The position numbers were made by a program, and so were the translations under genes. 64,000 nucleotides of DNA from NCBI GenBank assembly GCA_038210595.1, contig JBBQWN010000011.1:1-64000 (forward strand), given 5' to 3'. The notes below the pieces were generated by a model that worked only from the letters and a program-made list of their open reading frames with translations, was not told the DNA's origin and searched no databases. This document shows, piece by piece, positions 33,544 to 42,238 of this stretch (the stretch's first letter is position 1; each line of letters opens with the position of its first letter). Origin of the DNA: Glacieibacterium sp038210595. GTDB taxonomy: Bacteria; Pseudomonadota; Alphaproteobacteria; Sphingomonadales; Sphingomonadaceae.

Positions 33544-34229
33544 CCGCGCTCCTGCGCTCGCTGCTGTTCACGGCCGCCTTCTATCTCGGCTCGGTGCCGA
33601 TCGTCGCCGGGGCCGCACTGGTCGCGCCGCTGTCGCGCCCGGCGCTGCGTTTCATGTCTAAACTATGGTCGCGCTGGTTCGTGTGGACCGCGCGCGTGCT
33701 GCTCGGCGTCCACCTGAAGGTCGAGGGCCAAGTCCCTCAGAACGCTGTGATCGTCGCCGCCAAGCACCAGTCGGCCTATGAGACGATCCTGGTCCTCTAC
33801 CTGTTCGACGATCCGGCGACGGTGATGAAAGCGGAGCTGCTGAAGATTCCGGTGTGGGGCTATGTCGCGCGCCGCCAGGGCACCATCCCGATCGACCGCG
33901 ACGCGTCGGTGAACGCGATGCGGACGATGATGCGCGCCGCCCAGGCCGCCAAGGCGGCCGACCGCCCGGTGGTGATCTTCGTCGAGGGCACGCGCGTGCC
34001 ATGGGGCGAGCGGCCGCCGATCAAGCCCGGCTTCGTCGGCCTGTACCGCACGCTGAAGCTGCCGGTGGTCCCGGTGGCGCTCGACAGCGGGCGGATCTGG
34101 CCCAAGGGTCTGGTCAAATATCCGGGCACCATCACGCTGCGGTTCGGCGCGGAAATCCCGCCCGGCCTCGACCGCGACACCGTCGAGGCGCGGGTCCACG
34201 ACGCGATCAACGAACTGGTGCCGGCATGA
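33540..34229 (+). CDS. plsC: 1-acyl-sn-glycerol-3-phosphate acyltransferase
   Basis: A 229-residue lysophosphatidate acyltransferase that adds the second acyl chain to make phosphatidic acid at the inner membrane. The N-terminus is hydrophobic. The catalytic block I is AAKHQSAYETIL: His followed at +5 by Glu rather than the more common Asp, a form I associate with alphaproteobacteria. Block III is IFVEGTRVPWGE (family FPEGTR). The GTG start at 33540 overlaps the upstream stop. With fabF and MltG in one chain, it links acyl supply and phospholipid synthesis. Confidence 0.93.
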   Translation: MTALLRSLLFTAAFYLGSVPIVAGAALVAPLSRPALRFMSKLWSRWFVWTARVLLGVHLKVEGQVPQNAVIVAAKHQSAYETILVLYLFDDPATVMKAELLKIPVWGYVARRQGTIPIDRDASVNAMRTMMRAAQAAKAADRPVVIFVEGTRVPWGERPPIKPGFVGLYRTLKLPVVPVALDSGRIWPKGLVKYPGTITLRFGAEIPPGLDRDTVEARVHDAINELVPA

Positions 34230-35170
34230 GGCGGTTTCCGCTGTGGCTGACGATCGTGCCGCTGGTGCTGGCGGTCGGCGGCTATTGGTGGGCGTGGACG
34301 GGCTGGAAGGACGACTTCCGCGCCGAGATCGCGCGGGTGCTGCCCGGCGTGCCCGTCACCATCGGCGGCTTCCCGTACCGGATGGAGGCGGAGGTCGGCA
34401 GGCCCCGGCTGGCAGCCCGCGGCGACGTCACCGCGACGGCATCGGCGGCGCGCGCTGTCCTCAACCGCGGCCCGTGGCAGCGCCAGCTGACGATCATCCG
34501 CAGCGTCGCGCCGCGACTGAGTGCGGCCATCCCCGCGCTCACCGGTTCCGGTGTCGCCATCGCCGCGCCGTCGGCGGAAACCAGCCTGCACATTGAGGCC
34601 GGGCGCATCGTCCGCCTGTCGACCGTGCTGACCGGCGCGACGGCCGACCTGCAAGTGCTCGGCGTGCCGCTGACCGCGCGCACCCTCGAGCTCCACTTTC
34701 GCGAGACGCCGGGCCGCAGCGCCGAGGCGTGGTCGCCGACGCTGCCGGAGCGCGCGCAGCTCGTGGTGGCGGGGGAGGGCGTCAAGACCGCGTCCGGGGC
34801 TCCGCTGACGCTCGCCGCCGACCTGCGCGTCACCGGCCCGGCGCGGCTGACCAGCTACGCCGCCTGGGCCGACAAGGGCAGTGTCGAGATTCGCAACCTG
34901 ACCTTGGGCGATGCGGCGGGCGAGGTGCTGCGCCTGAATGCGACGCTGGTCGCCAGCGGCGGCGTGCCGCATGTTACGGGCACGATGCTGACCGCCTGCC
35001 CGGCGACCGTGCGCGCCGCGATGACGGGAACGCGGGTCAGCGAGCAGCGGCTGCGGCTGCCGGTCCAGCTGGCGCTCGGCGGCACGCCCGGCGCGTGGCG
35101 GCTGACCGGCGTGCCCGAACCCGGCCGCCCGGTCCGCGCCCAGCAACCGCCGTGCCCGGTGCTGCGCTGA
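34226..35170 (+). CDS. DUF2125 domain-containing protein
   Basis: A 314-residue exported or membrane-anchored protein. One N-terminal hydrophobic helix (about 6-23, WLTIVPLVLAVGGYWW) precedes an all-beta region typical of DUF2125, a family found mainly in alphaproteobacteria, of unknown function. Visible landmarks are VTIGGFPYRMEAEVGRP, WQRQLTIIRSVAP and ETSLHIEAG. It resembles the AsmA-like or beta-barrel carrier type of envelope protein only in general shape. ATG 34226 overlaps the plsC stop. It ends just before a long inverted repeat. Confidence 0.8.
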   Translation: MRRFPLWLTIVPLVLAVGGYWWAWTGWKDDFRAEIARVLPGVPVTIGGFPYRMEAEVGRPRLAARGDVTATASAARAVLNRGPWQRQLTIIRSVAPRLSAAIPALTGSGVAIAAPSAETSLHIEAGRIVRLSTVLTGATADLQVLGVPLTARTLELHFRETPGRSAEAWSPTLPERAQLVVAGEGVKTASGAPLTLAADLRVTGPARLTSYAAWADKGSVEIRNLTLGDAAGEVLRLNATLVASGGVPHVTGTMLTACPATVRAAMTGTRVSEQRLRLPVQLALGGTPGAWRLTGVPEPGRPVRAQQPPCPVLR

Positions 35171-35178
35171 ATCGCCCC

Positions 35179-35264
35179 TCGCGGCTTCGCGGCTTCGCGT
35201 GAACCCATTGACCGGTCGCCGGGTTTAGGGCCTCGATGGTTCACGCGAAGCCGCGAAGCCGCGA
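35179..35264. repeat. Perfect 26-base inverted repeat (REP-like palindrome)
   Basis: The arm at 35179-35204 (tcgcggcttcgcggcttcgc then gtgaac) is the exact reverse complement of 35239-35264, across a 34-base loop. Each arm itself repeats the unit gcggcttc. It follows the DUF2125 stop by eight bases and ends 24 bases before the DUF1761 start. The TTCACGCGAAGCCGCG motif has the look of an intergenic repetitive palindrome. It could also serve as a transcription terminator; no T run follows either arm. Confidence 0.85.
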
Positions 35265-35288
35265 ACAACGTCAGGGACAGGGCCGCGC

Positions 35289-35693
35289 ATGATCTACATC
35301 GTCCAGAATTTCGTGCCGATTGCGGCGGCAACCTTCGCCGGCCTGGCGTTCGCGGCGTTGTGGTACGGCCTGCTCGGCCGCACCGGCGCGCCGACGGTCA
35401 AGCACTATACGCCGGGGCTGATCGTCAGCGACATCGTCGCCGAATTCTGGTTCGCCGCGATCCTGGCGGGCGCGCTGATCCTCGCGCCGGCCAAGGCCGA
35501 CCCGTGGATCATGGCGGTCGGCACGGCGGTGGTGATCTGGATCGGCTTCATCGTGCCCGCGCTGGTGGTGACGCTCCGCCACCGCGGCGAGGACGGGCGG
35601 ACATTGCTGCTCGACCTCGGCCACTGGCTCGGCGTCATGGTGGTGCAGGCGGTCGTGTTGCACCTGATCGGACTGACGCCGCCGCCGGTTTGA
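35289..35693 (+). CDS. DUF1761 family membrane protein
   Basis: A 134-residue protein with four predicted helices. The pattern AAATFAGLAFAALWYGLLG near the N-terminus and MAVGTAVVIWIGFIVPALVV in the middle match DUF1761, whose function is not known. ATG 35289 follows CAGGGACAGGGCCGC. It is preceded by the long inverted repeat and followed 24 bases later by a secreted peptidase-like gene. Confidence 0.75.
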   Translation: MIYIVQNFVPIAAATFAGLAFAALWYGLLGRTGAPTVKHYTPGLIVSDIVAEFWFAAILAGALILAPAKADPWIMAVGTAVVIWIGFIVPALVVTLRHRGEDGRTLLLDLGHWLGVMVVQAVVLHLIGLTPPPV

Positions 35694-35717
35694 GGCGGGA
35701 CAATGGGGGATGAGTGC

Positions 35718-37004
35718 ATGACGATCAGGCATCTGGCGGCGGCGGTGATCGCGACCGCGCTGCTCGGGGCGGCGCCGCCCGCAGGCAAGCCGCTCGACGC
35801 CATCGCGCGCGACTATGTGCGCCTGTCGCTTGAAGCCGGCGAGCGCGAACCCGAATATGTCGACGCTTATTATGGTCCGCCCGAATGGCAGGCGGCGGCG
35901 AAGGCCCACCCCCGGACGGTCGCGACATTGCAGGCCGATGCGCGCGCCTTGCGGCTGCGGACCGAGGCGGTCGCGGCATCGCGCCTGACGCCCCTGGAAC
36001 AGCAGCGCCGCACCTTCCTGATCGGACAGTTGCAGGCGGCCGAGACCCGGCTGGCGATGCACGGCGGCAAGAAGTTCGCCTTCGACGACGAGGCGCAGGG
36101 TCTGTTCGGCGTGCGGCCCGTACTGGCACCGCTGGCCAGCTATGACGCGACGCTGGCCGAGATCGAGAAGCTGGTTCCGGGCGATGGCCCCTTGTGGCAG
36201 CGCGTCGACAACTATCGCAACCGCTTCATCATTCCGGCGGCGAAGCTCGACGCGGTGATGCGCGCCGCGATCGCCGAGTGCCGGCGGCGGACGCTGGCGC
36301 ATATCCCGCTGCCGGCGGACGAGAAATTCAGCCTTGAACTGGTCACCGGCAAGCCGTGGGGCGGCTATAATTATTACAAGGGCAACGACACCAGCCTGAT
36401 CCAGGTCAATACCGACCTGCCGCAGTTCATCGACCGTGCCGTCGACCTCGGCTGCCACGAGGGCTATCCCGGCCACCACGTCTATAACCTGCTGCTGGAG
36501 CAGAATCTGGCGCGGGGCCGCGGCTGGGTCGAGTTCATGGTCTATCCGCTGTACGGGCCGCAGTCGCTGATCGCCGAAGGATCGGCGAATTACGGCATCG
36601 AACTGGCGTTTCCGGGTGACGAGCGGGCCGCGTTCGAGTCGAAGGTGTTGTACCCGCTGGCCGGTCTCGACCCTGCCGAAGCGGTACGATACGCGTCGCT
36701 CGGCACGGCGGTGCAGAAGCTGTCGGGCGCACGGTTCACAATCGCGCGCGACTATCTCGACGGGCGTATCGACCGGGCGCAGGCACTGGCGCTGGCGCAG
36801 CGCTATTCGCTGTTGTCGGTGGCGCGCGCGGAAAAGTCGCTCACCTTCGACGATCACTACCGCAGCTATGTCATCAACTATGGCCTCGGCCTCGACATGG
36901 TCCGCGATCACGTCGAGGCGGCGGGACCGGGCCAGGACGCACGCTGGGCCGAGATGGCGCGCATCCTGTCGCAGCCGACGACACCGGCCGACCTGACGCA
37001 CTGA
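35718..37004 (+). CDS. Secreted DUF885-like putative metallopeptidase
   Basis: A 428-residue exported protein. The signal peptide ends near AAPPAG. The putative zinc site is CHEGYPGHHVYN, matching the HExxPGHH signature of DUF885 proteins, with a distal Glu candidate in LIAEGSANYGIELAF. It is shorter than standard DUF885 proteins (about 550-600 residues), lacking some N-terminal helices, so it is a compact relative. The expected reaction is hydrolysis of small peptides in the periplasm; unproven. ATG 35718 is preferred over 35703 because it starts the signal peptide. Confidence 0.65.
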   Translation: MTIRHLAAAVIATALLGAAPPAGKPLDAIARDYVRLSLEAGEREPEYVDAYYGPPEWQAAAKAHPRTVATLQADARALRLRTEAVAASRLTPLEQQRRTFLIGQLQAAETRLAMHGGKKFAFDDEAQGLFGVRPVLAPLASYDATLAEIEKLVPGDGPLWQRVDNYRNRFIIPAAKLDAVMRAAIAECRRRTLAHIPLPADEKFSLELVTGKPWGGYNYYKGNDTSLIQVNTDLPQFIDRAVDLGCHEGYPGHHVYNLLLEQNLARGRGWVEFMVYPLYGPQSLIAEGSANYGIELAFPGDERAAFESKVLYPLAGLDPAEAVRYASLGTAVQKLSGARFTIARDYLDGRIDRAQALALAQRYSLLSVARAEKSLTFDDHYRSYVINYGLGLDMVRDHVEAAGPGQDARWAEMARILSQPTTPADLTH

Positions 37005-37005
37005 C

Positions 37006-37034
37006 TTCCGCCGGAGCGCGGTGGCGGTTAAAGC
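37006..37034 (+). promoter_or_regulatory. Candidate promoter close to the putA start
   Basis: TTCCGC (37006-37011) and TAAAGC (37029-37034) are 17 bases apart. The -10-like box ends only six bases before the putA ATG at 37041, and no ribosome site separates them, so the message would be leaderless or nearly so. The -35 is weak. Confidence 0.3.
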
Positions 37035-37040
37035 GCGGAC

Positions 37041-40000
37041 ATGCCCAGCCTGATCGACGCCCGCGCCGCGCTCCGTCCCCTCCACCGTGCGCCGGAGCCG
37101 GAGGTGATGGCGCGGCTGCTGCCCGCGGCGACGCTCGATGGGCGGACGCGCGAGGCAGTCGAGAACCGGGCGATGGGGATGCTGGCGGACCTGCGCGCGG
37201 CGCAGTCGACGGGGTGGGTCAACCGCTTCCTCATCCAGTACCGGCTGAACACGCAGGAGGGGATCGCGCTGCTGTCGCTCGCCGAGGCGTTCCTGCGCGT
37301 GCCGGACGCGGAGACCGCCGACCTTTTGATCGCCGACAAGATCGGCGGTGCGGACTGGGGGGCGCATCAGGGGCAGTCGGATTCGCTGCTGGTCAACTCG
37401 GCGACCTGGGGCCTGATGCTGACCCGCGCTGTGGTGGGGGAGGGCGGCCGCGCGTCGGTGCTGAAGCGCCTGATCAATCGCACCGGCGAACCCTTTGTAA
37501 GGACTGCCGTCGGCGCGGCGATGCGGATGATGGGGCAGGTCTTCGTCATGGGCCGCACCATCGACGAGGCGATGGGGCGCGCCGCCGAGCCGGAGAACAA
37601 GGGCTTCACCGCCAGCTTCGACATGCTGGGCGAGGCGGCGCGGACCTATGAGGACGGCGCGCGATATTTCGACAGCTACATGGCGGCGATCCGGGCGGTG
37701 GGCGCGTCGAAGCATGGCGTTGGCCATTCGATCTCGGTGAAGCTGTCGGCGCTGCATCCGCGCTACGAAACCGCGCACGCCGACACCTGCGTGCCGGCGC
37801 TGACCGACATGGCGCACGCGCTCGCCCGCGAGGCGGCGGCGGCGGGCATCGGCCTGACCATCGACGCGGAGGAGAGCGAGCGGCTGGAAATGTCGCTCGA
37901 CATCATCGGCGCGGTCGCCGCGATGCCGGACCTCTCCGGCTGGGACGGCTTCGGCATGGCGGCGCAGGCCTACGGCAAGCGGGCGACCGCGGTGATCGGC
38001 TGGGCGCAGGTGCTCGGGGCCGCGACGGGGCGGCGGCTGATGGTCCGGCTGGTCAAGGGGGCCTATTGGGACAGCGAGATCAAGCGGACGCAGGAAGCCG
38101 GCCTGCCCGACTATCCGCTGTTCACGCGCAAGGCGGCGACCGACGTGTCGTACCTGGCGTGCGCGCGCGCCATGCTCGACGCGCCCAACATCCTGCCGGC
38201 GTTCGCCAGCCACAACGCGCTGACCGTCGCGACGATCATGGAGTGGGCGGGGACACGCCGCGACTTCGAGTTCCAGCGCCTGCACGGCATGGGCGAGGGC
38301 CTGTTCGAGCGCGCCGTGCGCGAGCAGGGCTATCACTGCCGCACCTACGCGCCGGTCGGCGGGCACCGCGATTTGCTGGCGTATCTGGTCCGGCGGCTGC
38401 TGGAGAACGGCGCGAACTCCAGCTTCGTGCACCAGCTTGCCGATGCGTCGGTCAGCGATGCCGACCTGCTCGCCGATCCGGCGGTGAAGATCGGCGCGGT
38501 CGGCGGCACGTCCCACCCGTCGATCCCGATGCCGCGCGCGATCTTCCCGGGGCGGCGCAATTCGGACGGCATCGACCTGGCGGAAGCCGGCACGCTGGCG
38601 CGCATCGCGAAGACGATCCATGACCGCGGGCCTCTGTGGATGGACGAAGCGGGCGCGCTGTTCGGCAAGCGCACCGAGATCAAGGACGCGCACGACCGGC
38701 ATGCCAACACCGAGGCGACGCCGGCGGTGGCGGGCGTGAGCGCTGTCACCCGCGCCGTCGCCGCCGCGCACGCCGCCTTTCCCGGCTGGGCGCAGACCCC
38801 GGTCGAAGCCCGCGCCGCCATCCTCGAACGCCTCGCCGACCTGATGGAGGACCACCGCGACGAACTGATGGCGATCGCCGTCCACGAGGCGAAAAAGACC
38901 ATCGGCGATGCGCTCGCCGAGGTCCGCGAGGCGGTCGATTTCTGCCGCTATTACGCGGATCTGGCGCGTGAGGATTTCGCCCCCGTGCTGCTCCCCGGCC
39001 CGACCGGCGAGCGCAACGAGCTCCGCCTCGAAGGCCGCGGCGTGTTCGCGTGCATCGCGCCGTGGAATTTTCCGCTGGCGATCTTCATCGGGCAGGTCGT
39101 CGCCGCGCTGGTCGCGGGCAACACCGTCGTCGCCAAGCCGGCCCCGCAGACGCCGCGCATCGCCGTCCGTGCGGTCGCGCTGGCACACGCGGCCGGGGTA
39201 CCCGCGGACGCACTCCACATCGTCACCGGCGGCGCGGACGAAGGCCGCGCGCTGGTTGCCGACCCGCGCGTCATGGGCGTTGCGTTCACCGGCTCGACCG
39301 CGACGGCGCGCAGCATCGCGCGCACGCTGCTGGAGGACGACAGCCGCCCGCTGGTGCCGCTGATCGCCGAGACGGGCGGCATCAACGCGATGATCGTCGA
39401 TTCGACCGCGCTGCCCGAGCAGGTGGTGGCGGACGTGGTGACCAGCGCCTTCCGCTCGGCCGGGCAGCGCTGCTCGGCGCTGCGCCTGTTGCTTTTGCAG
39501 GAGGATATCGCGGAGCGCACGCTCCACATGCTGGCCGGCGCGATGGACACCCTGGTGCTGGGCGAGGCGGGTGACCCGCGCACCGATGTCGGCCCGGTGA
39601 TCGACGCTGCTGCCTGCGAGCGGCTGGAGACCTATCGCCAGTCGGCGAAGGCGCGCTGGATCCACGCGCTGGCGTCCGACAGTCCGGGCCTGGTGCCGCC
39701 GACCGCGATCCGCCTCGACCGCATCGGCGACCTGGGGCGCGAGTGGTTCGGCCCGATCCTCCACGTCGTCACCTGGAAAGCCGGCGAGCTCGACGCGACC
39801 ATCGCCGCGGTCAACGCCAGCGGCTACGGCCTGACCATGGGGCTGCACAGCCGCATCGCCGGCACCGCCGAGCGGGTCGCGGCGGCGGCGCGCGTCGGCA
39901 ACCTCTACGTCAACCGCTCGATGATCGGCGCGGTGGTCGGCAGCCAGCCGTTCGGCGGCGAGGGCCTGTCGGGCACCGGCTTCAAGGCCGGCGGGCCGCA

Positions 40001-40103
40001 TTACCTGCTGCGCTTCGCCACCGAGCGGACGGTCAGCACCGACACGACGAGCGCGGGCGGCAACGCCAGCCTGCTCAGCATCGAGGACGTCGGCGGGATC
40101 TAG
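37041..40103 (+). CDS. putA: Bifunctional proline dehydrogenase / glutamate semialdehyde dehydrogenase
   Basis: A 1020-residue PutA that oxidises proline to glutamate. The proline dehydrogenase barrel covers about 80-470 (VKLSALHPRYE, RLMVRLVKGAYWD, ASHNA and the later ENGANSSFVHQLAD). The aldehyde dehydrogenase domain covers about 560-1010, with catalytic Glu in IAETGGIN and Cys in SAGQRCSALR. There is no N-terminal ribbon-helix-helix domain, so it is a non-regulatory short PutA. ATG 37041 lacks a ribosome site (see the promoter entry). The stop shares CTAG (40100-40103) with the convergent channel gene. Confidence 0.96.
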   Translation: MPSLIDARAALRPLHRAPEPEVMARLLPAATLDGRTREAVENRAMGMLADLRAAQSTGWVNRFLIQYRLNTQEGIALLSLAEAFLRVPDAETADLLIADKIGGADWGAHQGQSDSLLVNSATWGLMLTRAVVGEGGRASVLKRLINRTGEPFVRTAVGAAMRMMGQVFVMGRTIDEAMGRAAEPENKGFTASFDMLGEAARTYEDGARYFDSYMAAIRAVGASKHGVGHSISVKLSALHPRYETAHADTCVPALTDMAHALAREAAAAGIGLTIDAEESERLEMSLDIIGAVAAMPDLSGWDGFGMAAQAYGKRATAVIGWAQVLGAATGRRLMVRLVKGAYWDSEIKRTQEAGLPDYPLFTRKAATDVSYLACARAMLDAPNILPAFASHNALTVATIMEWAGTRRDFEFQRLHGMGEGLFERAVREQGYHCRTYAPVGGHRDLLAYLVRRLLENGANSSFVHQLADASVSDADLLADPAVKIGAVGGTSHPSIPMPRAIFPGRRNSDGIDLAEAGTLARIAKTIHDRGPLWMDEAGALFGKRTEIKDAHDRHANTEATPAVAGVSAVTRAVAAAHAAFPGWAQTPVEARAAILERLADLMEDHRDELMAIAVHEAKKTIGDALAEVREAVDFCRYYADLAREDFAPVLLPGPTGERNELRLEGRGVFACIAPWNFPLAIFIGQVVAALVAGNTVVAKPAPQTPRIAVRAVALAHAAGVPADALHIVTGGADEGRALVADPRVMGVAFTGSTATARSIARTLLEDDSRPLVPLIAETGGINAMIVDSTALPEQVVADVVTSAFRSAGQRCSALRLLLLQEDIAERTLHMLAGAMDTLVLGEAGDPRTDVGPVIDAAACERLETYRQSAKARWIHALASDSPGLVPPTAIRLDRIGDLGREWFGPILHVVTWKAGELDATIAAVNASGYGLTMGLHSRIAGTAERVAAAARVGNLYVNRSMIGAVVGSQPFGGEGLSGTGFKAGGPHYLLRFATERTVSTDTTSAGGNASLLSIEDVGGI

Positions 40104-41284
40104 GCGCGCTTGCGCTGCGCGGGCGCGGGTTCGATTTGCGTGACGGCATGCTCGCGCGGATCGATGGCGCGGCCGTCGGGGCCGGCGGTGAACGACATCT
40201 GGGTCGGGTAGGCGAACTCGATTCCCAGCTCCGCGAACCGCCGGATCATCGCCAGCCCGACGGCGTGGCGCTCCGCCATCAGCGCCGCGTATTCGGGCAC
40301 GGTGACGTGGAACACGATCTCGAAGTCGAGCGACGAATCGTTGAACTTGTAGAAGTGCGCGCGGTCGAAGCGGCACAGTTCGCGGCTGCCGACGATCCGC
40401 TCGATTTCGACCGGGATCGCCTCGAGCTGGTCGGGCGTGGTCTGGTAGGTGACGCCGATCTGCAGCACGACGCGGCGCTCGACGATGCGCCGCTGGTTGG
40501 CGATCTGCAGCTTCAGCAGCTCGGCGTTGGAGATGATCACCTGCTCGCCCGACAGCGCACGGACGCGCACGGTCTTCAGGCCGATCGCCTCGACATCGCC
40601 CTGCACGTCGCCGAACTTGATCTGGTCGCCGACGCGGAACGGCCGGTCGAACAGGATCGCCAGCGCCGCGAACAGGTCGCCGAAGATGCCCTGCGCGGCA
40701 AAGCCGATGGCGATGCCGCCGACGCCCAGCCCGGCGACCAGCCCGGTGACGTTGACGCCGAGATTGTCGAGCACCAGGATCGCCGCCACCGACCACACCA
40801 GCACGTTGACCAGCACGCGGATGATGTTCATCGCGCTGTTCAGCGTGTGGCGGTCGTCGTCGACGGTGGCGGCGCGGCGCTCGACCAGGCCGAGCACCAG
40901 CTCGCGCACCCAGATCGCGCCCTGAACCGCCGCGCCGATGGTGAACAGGAAGGCGATGACGCTGCGCAGCGGCCCCGGCGGCGCGACGAAATTGGTCACC
41001 AGCTCGGCCGCCAGCGCGCCCAGGAAGAAGCTGCGGGTCCGGCTGATCATGCGATGGGCAAAGCCGAGCCACGTCGCGATATCGTGGTCCGCACCGATCA
41101 CACGACACGCCCCGGCGCGCAGCGTGATGAACACCAGATAGAGCACCACCGCCGCGCCGACGCCGAGCGCCGCCGCCAGGCTGTCGGTGCGCAGCCACTG
41201 ATAGGTGTTGGCGGTCAAATGCTCGACCTGCGCAGGCAGCGCGGTCAGGTCCTGGGCGATATTGAACTGGGTGGGCATGGCCAT
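40100..41284 (-). CDS. MscS-family mechanosensitive ion channel
   Basis: A 394-residue small-conductance channel that releases solutes on hypo-osmotic shock. The pore helix region is VAGLGVGGIAIGFAAQGIFGDLFAAL, recorded here as GLGVGGIAIGFAAQ; it is Gly/Ala-rich as in MscS TM3. The beta-domain motif RPFRVGDQIKFGDVQGDVEAIG follows (seen as PFRVGDQIKFGDVQG), and upstream there are about four more helices than in E. coli MscS. The cytoplasmic vestibule ends near EFAYPTQM. ATG codons at 41284 and 41278 are both possible starts. It converges on putA. Confidence 0.9.
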   Translation of the reverse strand: MAMPTQFNIAQDLTALPAQVEHLTANTYQWLRTDSLAAALGVGAAVVLYLVFITLRAGACRVIGADHDIATWLGFAHRMISRTRSFFLGALAAELVTNFVAPPGPLRSVIAFLFTIGAAVQGAIWVRELVLGLVERRAATVDDDRHTLNSAMNIIRVLVNVLVWSVAAILVLDNLGVNVTGLVAGLGVGGIAIGFAAQGIFGDLFAALAILFDRPFRVGDQIKFGDVQGDVEAIGLKTVRVRALSGEQVIISNAELLKLQIANQRRIVERRVVLQIGVTYQTTPDQLEAIPVEIERIVGSRELCRFDRAHFYKFNDSSLDFEIVFHVTVPEYAALMAERHAVGLAMIRRFAELGIEFAYPTQMSFTAGPDGRAIDPREHAVTQIEPAPAQRKRA

Positions 41285-41317
41285 CTCAACGCCCCGCCGT
41301 GCCGCGCGCCGCTCGGT

Positions 41318-42088
41318 TCATCCCGGCTCCCGGGGCAGCCATCCCGGCCACAGCAGCTCGACGGGCCGTCCGTCCTGCGTCAGCGGGCCGGCTGTGTATT
41401 CCATCCGCAGATAGGCCATGCCGAGATCGCCGTGCAGCGACCGCACCTCGCCCGCTTCGCGGTCGCCGGCCATCACCGGGCCAAGGCTGGCCCCGCGCAC
41501 GGGCAGCAGGCGACGGCGGAGCTTGTCCTTGTGGTGCATCCGCGCGGTGTTCTCCTGACCGACATAGCAGCCCTTGGTGAACGACACGCCGTGCAGTTCC
41601 GCGGCATTGGTCTCCAGCCACAGCAGGTCGGTCATCTCGGCGGTGTCGGGCACGCCGAGCGTCAGCCGGTGGCGGTGATAGTCTTCCGGCCCGGCCCGGT
41701 CATGCGCCTCGAACCCCAGCCAGCGCTCGCCGAGCTCCGGCAGCCGCGGGTCGGGCGTGCGCTCGCCGTCCGGCCCCTCGTTGAACGCTTCCCAGCGCGC
41801 GAACACCCGCGCGTCGCTCGCCTCGATAGTGACGTCGCGCCGCAATTTGTACAGGCCGAGCCGTTTGGCCAGCCCGTCCGCCGCGCCGCTCGCCACGTCG
41901 AGCAGCAGCTCGTCGCCGCCCTGGTGGACGATCATGTCGGTCAGCGTCTTGCCCTGCGCGCTCAGCAGCCCGGCATAGACCGGCAGGTGCCCGGCCACGT
42001 CGTTGGTCAGCAGGTCCTGCAGGAAGGCCCGCGCCTCGCTGCCCGCAATGCGGAGGACGGCACGGTCGGACAGGAGAGCGGTGGGCAT
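41318..42088 (-). CDS. ygfZ: Folate-binding YgfZ/GcvT-like protein
   Basis: A 256-residue tetrahydrofolate-binding protein that supports iron-sulfur cluster enzymes. The signature is FTKGCYVGQENTARM with the conserved Cys. The N-terminus MPTALLSDRAVLRIAGSEA, FLQDLLTNDV and QGKTLTDMIVH match the GcvT-like fold. The start is ATG 42088; the frame stays open upstream but antisense to the next gene's 5' region. A TAAAGG box seven bases upstream could be its -10. It is divergent from the M1 aminopeptidase gene. Confidence 0.9.
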   Translation of the reverse strand: MPTALLSDRAVLRIAGSEARAFLQDLLTNDVAGHLPVYAGLLSAQGKTLTDMIVHQGGDELLLDVASGAADGLAKRLGLYKLRRDVTIEASDARVFARWEAFNEGPDGERTPDPRLPELGERWLGFEAHDRAGPEDYHRHRLTLGVPDTAEMTDLLWLETNAAELHGVSFTKGCYVGQENTARMHHKDKLRRRLLPVRGASLGPVMAGDREAGEVRSLHGDLGMAYLRMEYTAGPLTQDGRPVELLWPGWLPREPG

Positions 42089-42095
42089 GGACGGC

Positions 42096-42101
42096 CCTTT
42101 A
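42096..42101 (-). promoter_or_regulatory. -10-like box just upstream of ygfZ
   Basis: On the minus strand TAAAGG ends seven bases before the ygfZ ATG (42088), with no ribosome site between. A GTCGAC-like -35 lies about 17-19 bases further upstream. Same arrangement as near several other genes here. Confidence 0.3.
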
Positions 42102-42238
42102 CCGGTGTCGCACGCGGTCGTCGACTTTTGCGGGTTCAGGCGCCGCTGCGGAGTTGGGGGGAGGGCACGTTTTTTGCCGCTGCAGGATCGGACGGCAATG
42201 TTGTATCGCTGTGCTTTCGGGCATTTGGGAGCAGCGAC

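Noticed and set aside
35271..41198. A 1975-codon minus-strand open frame
   Set aside because: Antisense to putA and the DUF885-like gene. Its composition (Arg/Gly/His-rich, no domains) is that of a shadow frame in GC-rich DNA.
39743..42238. Plus-strand extension upstream of the M1 aminopeptidase
   Set aside because: It would run antisense through mscS and ygfZ; the signal peptide begins at ATG 42239.
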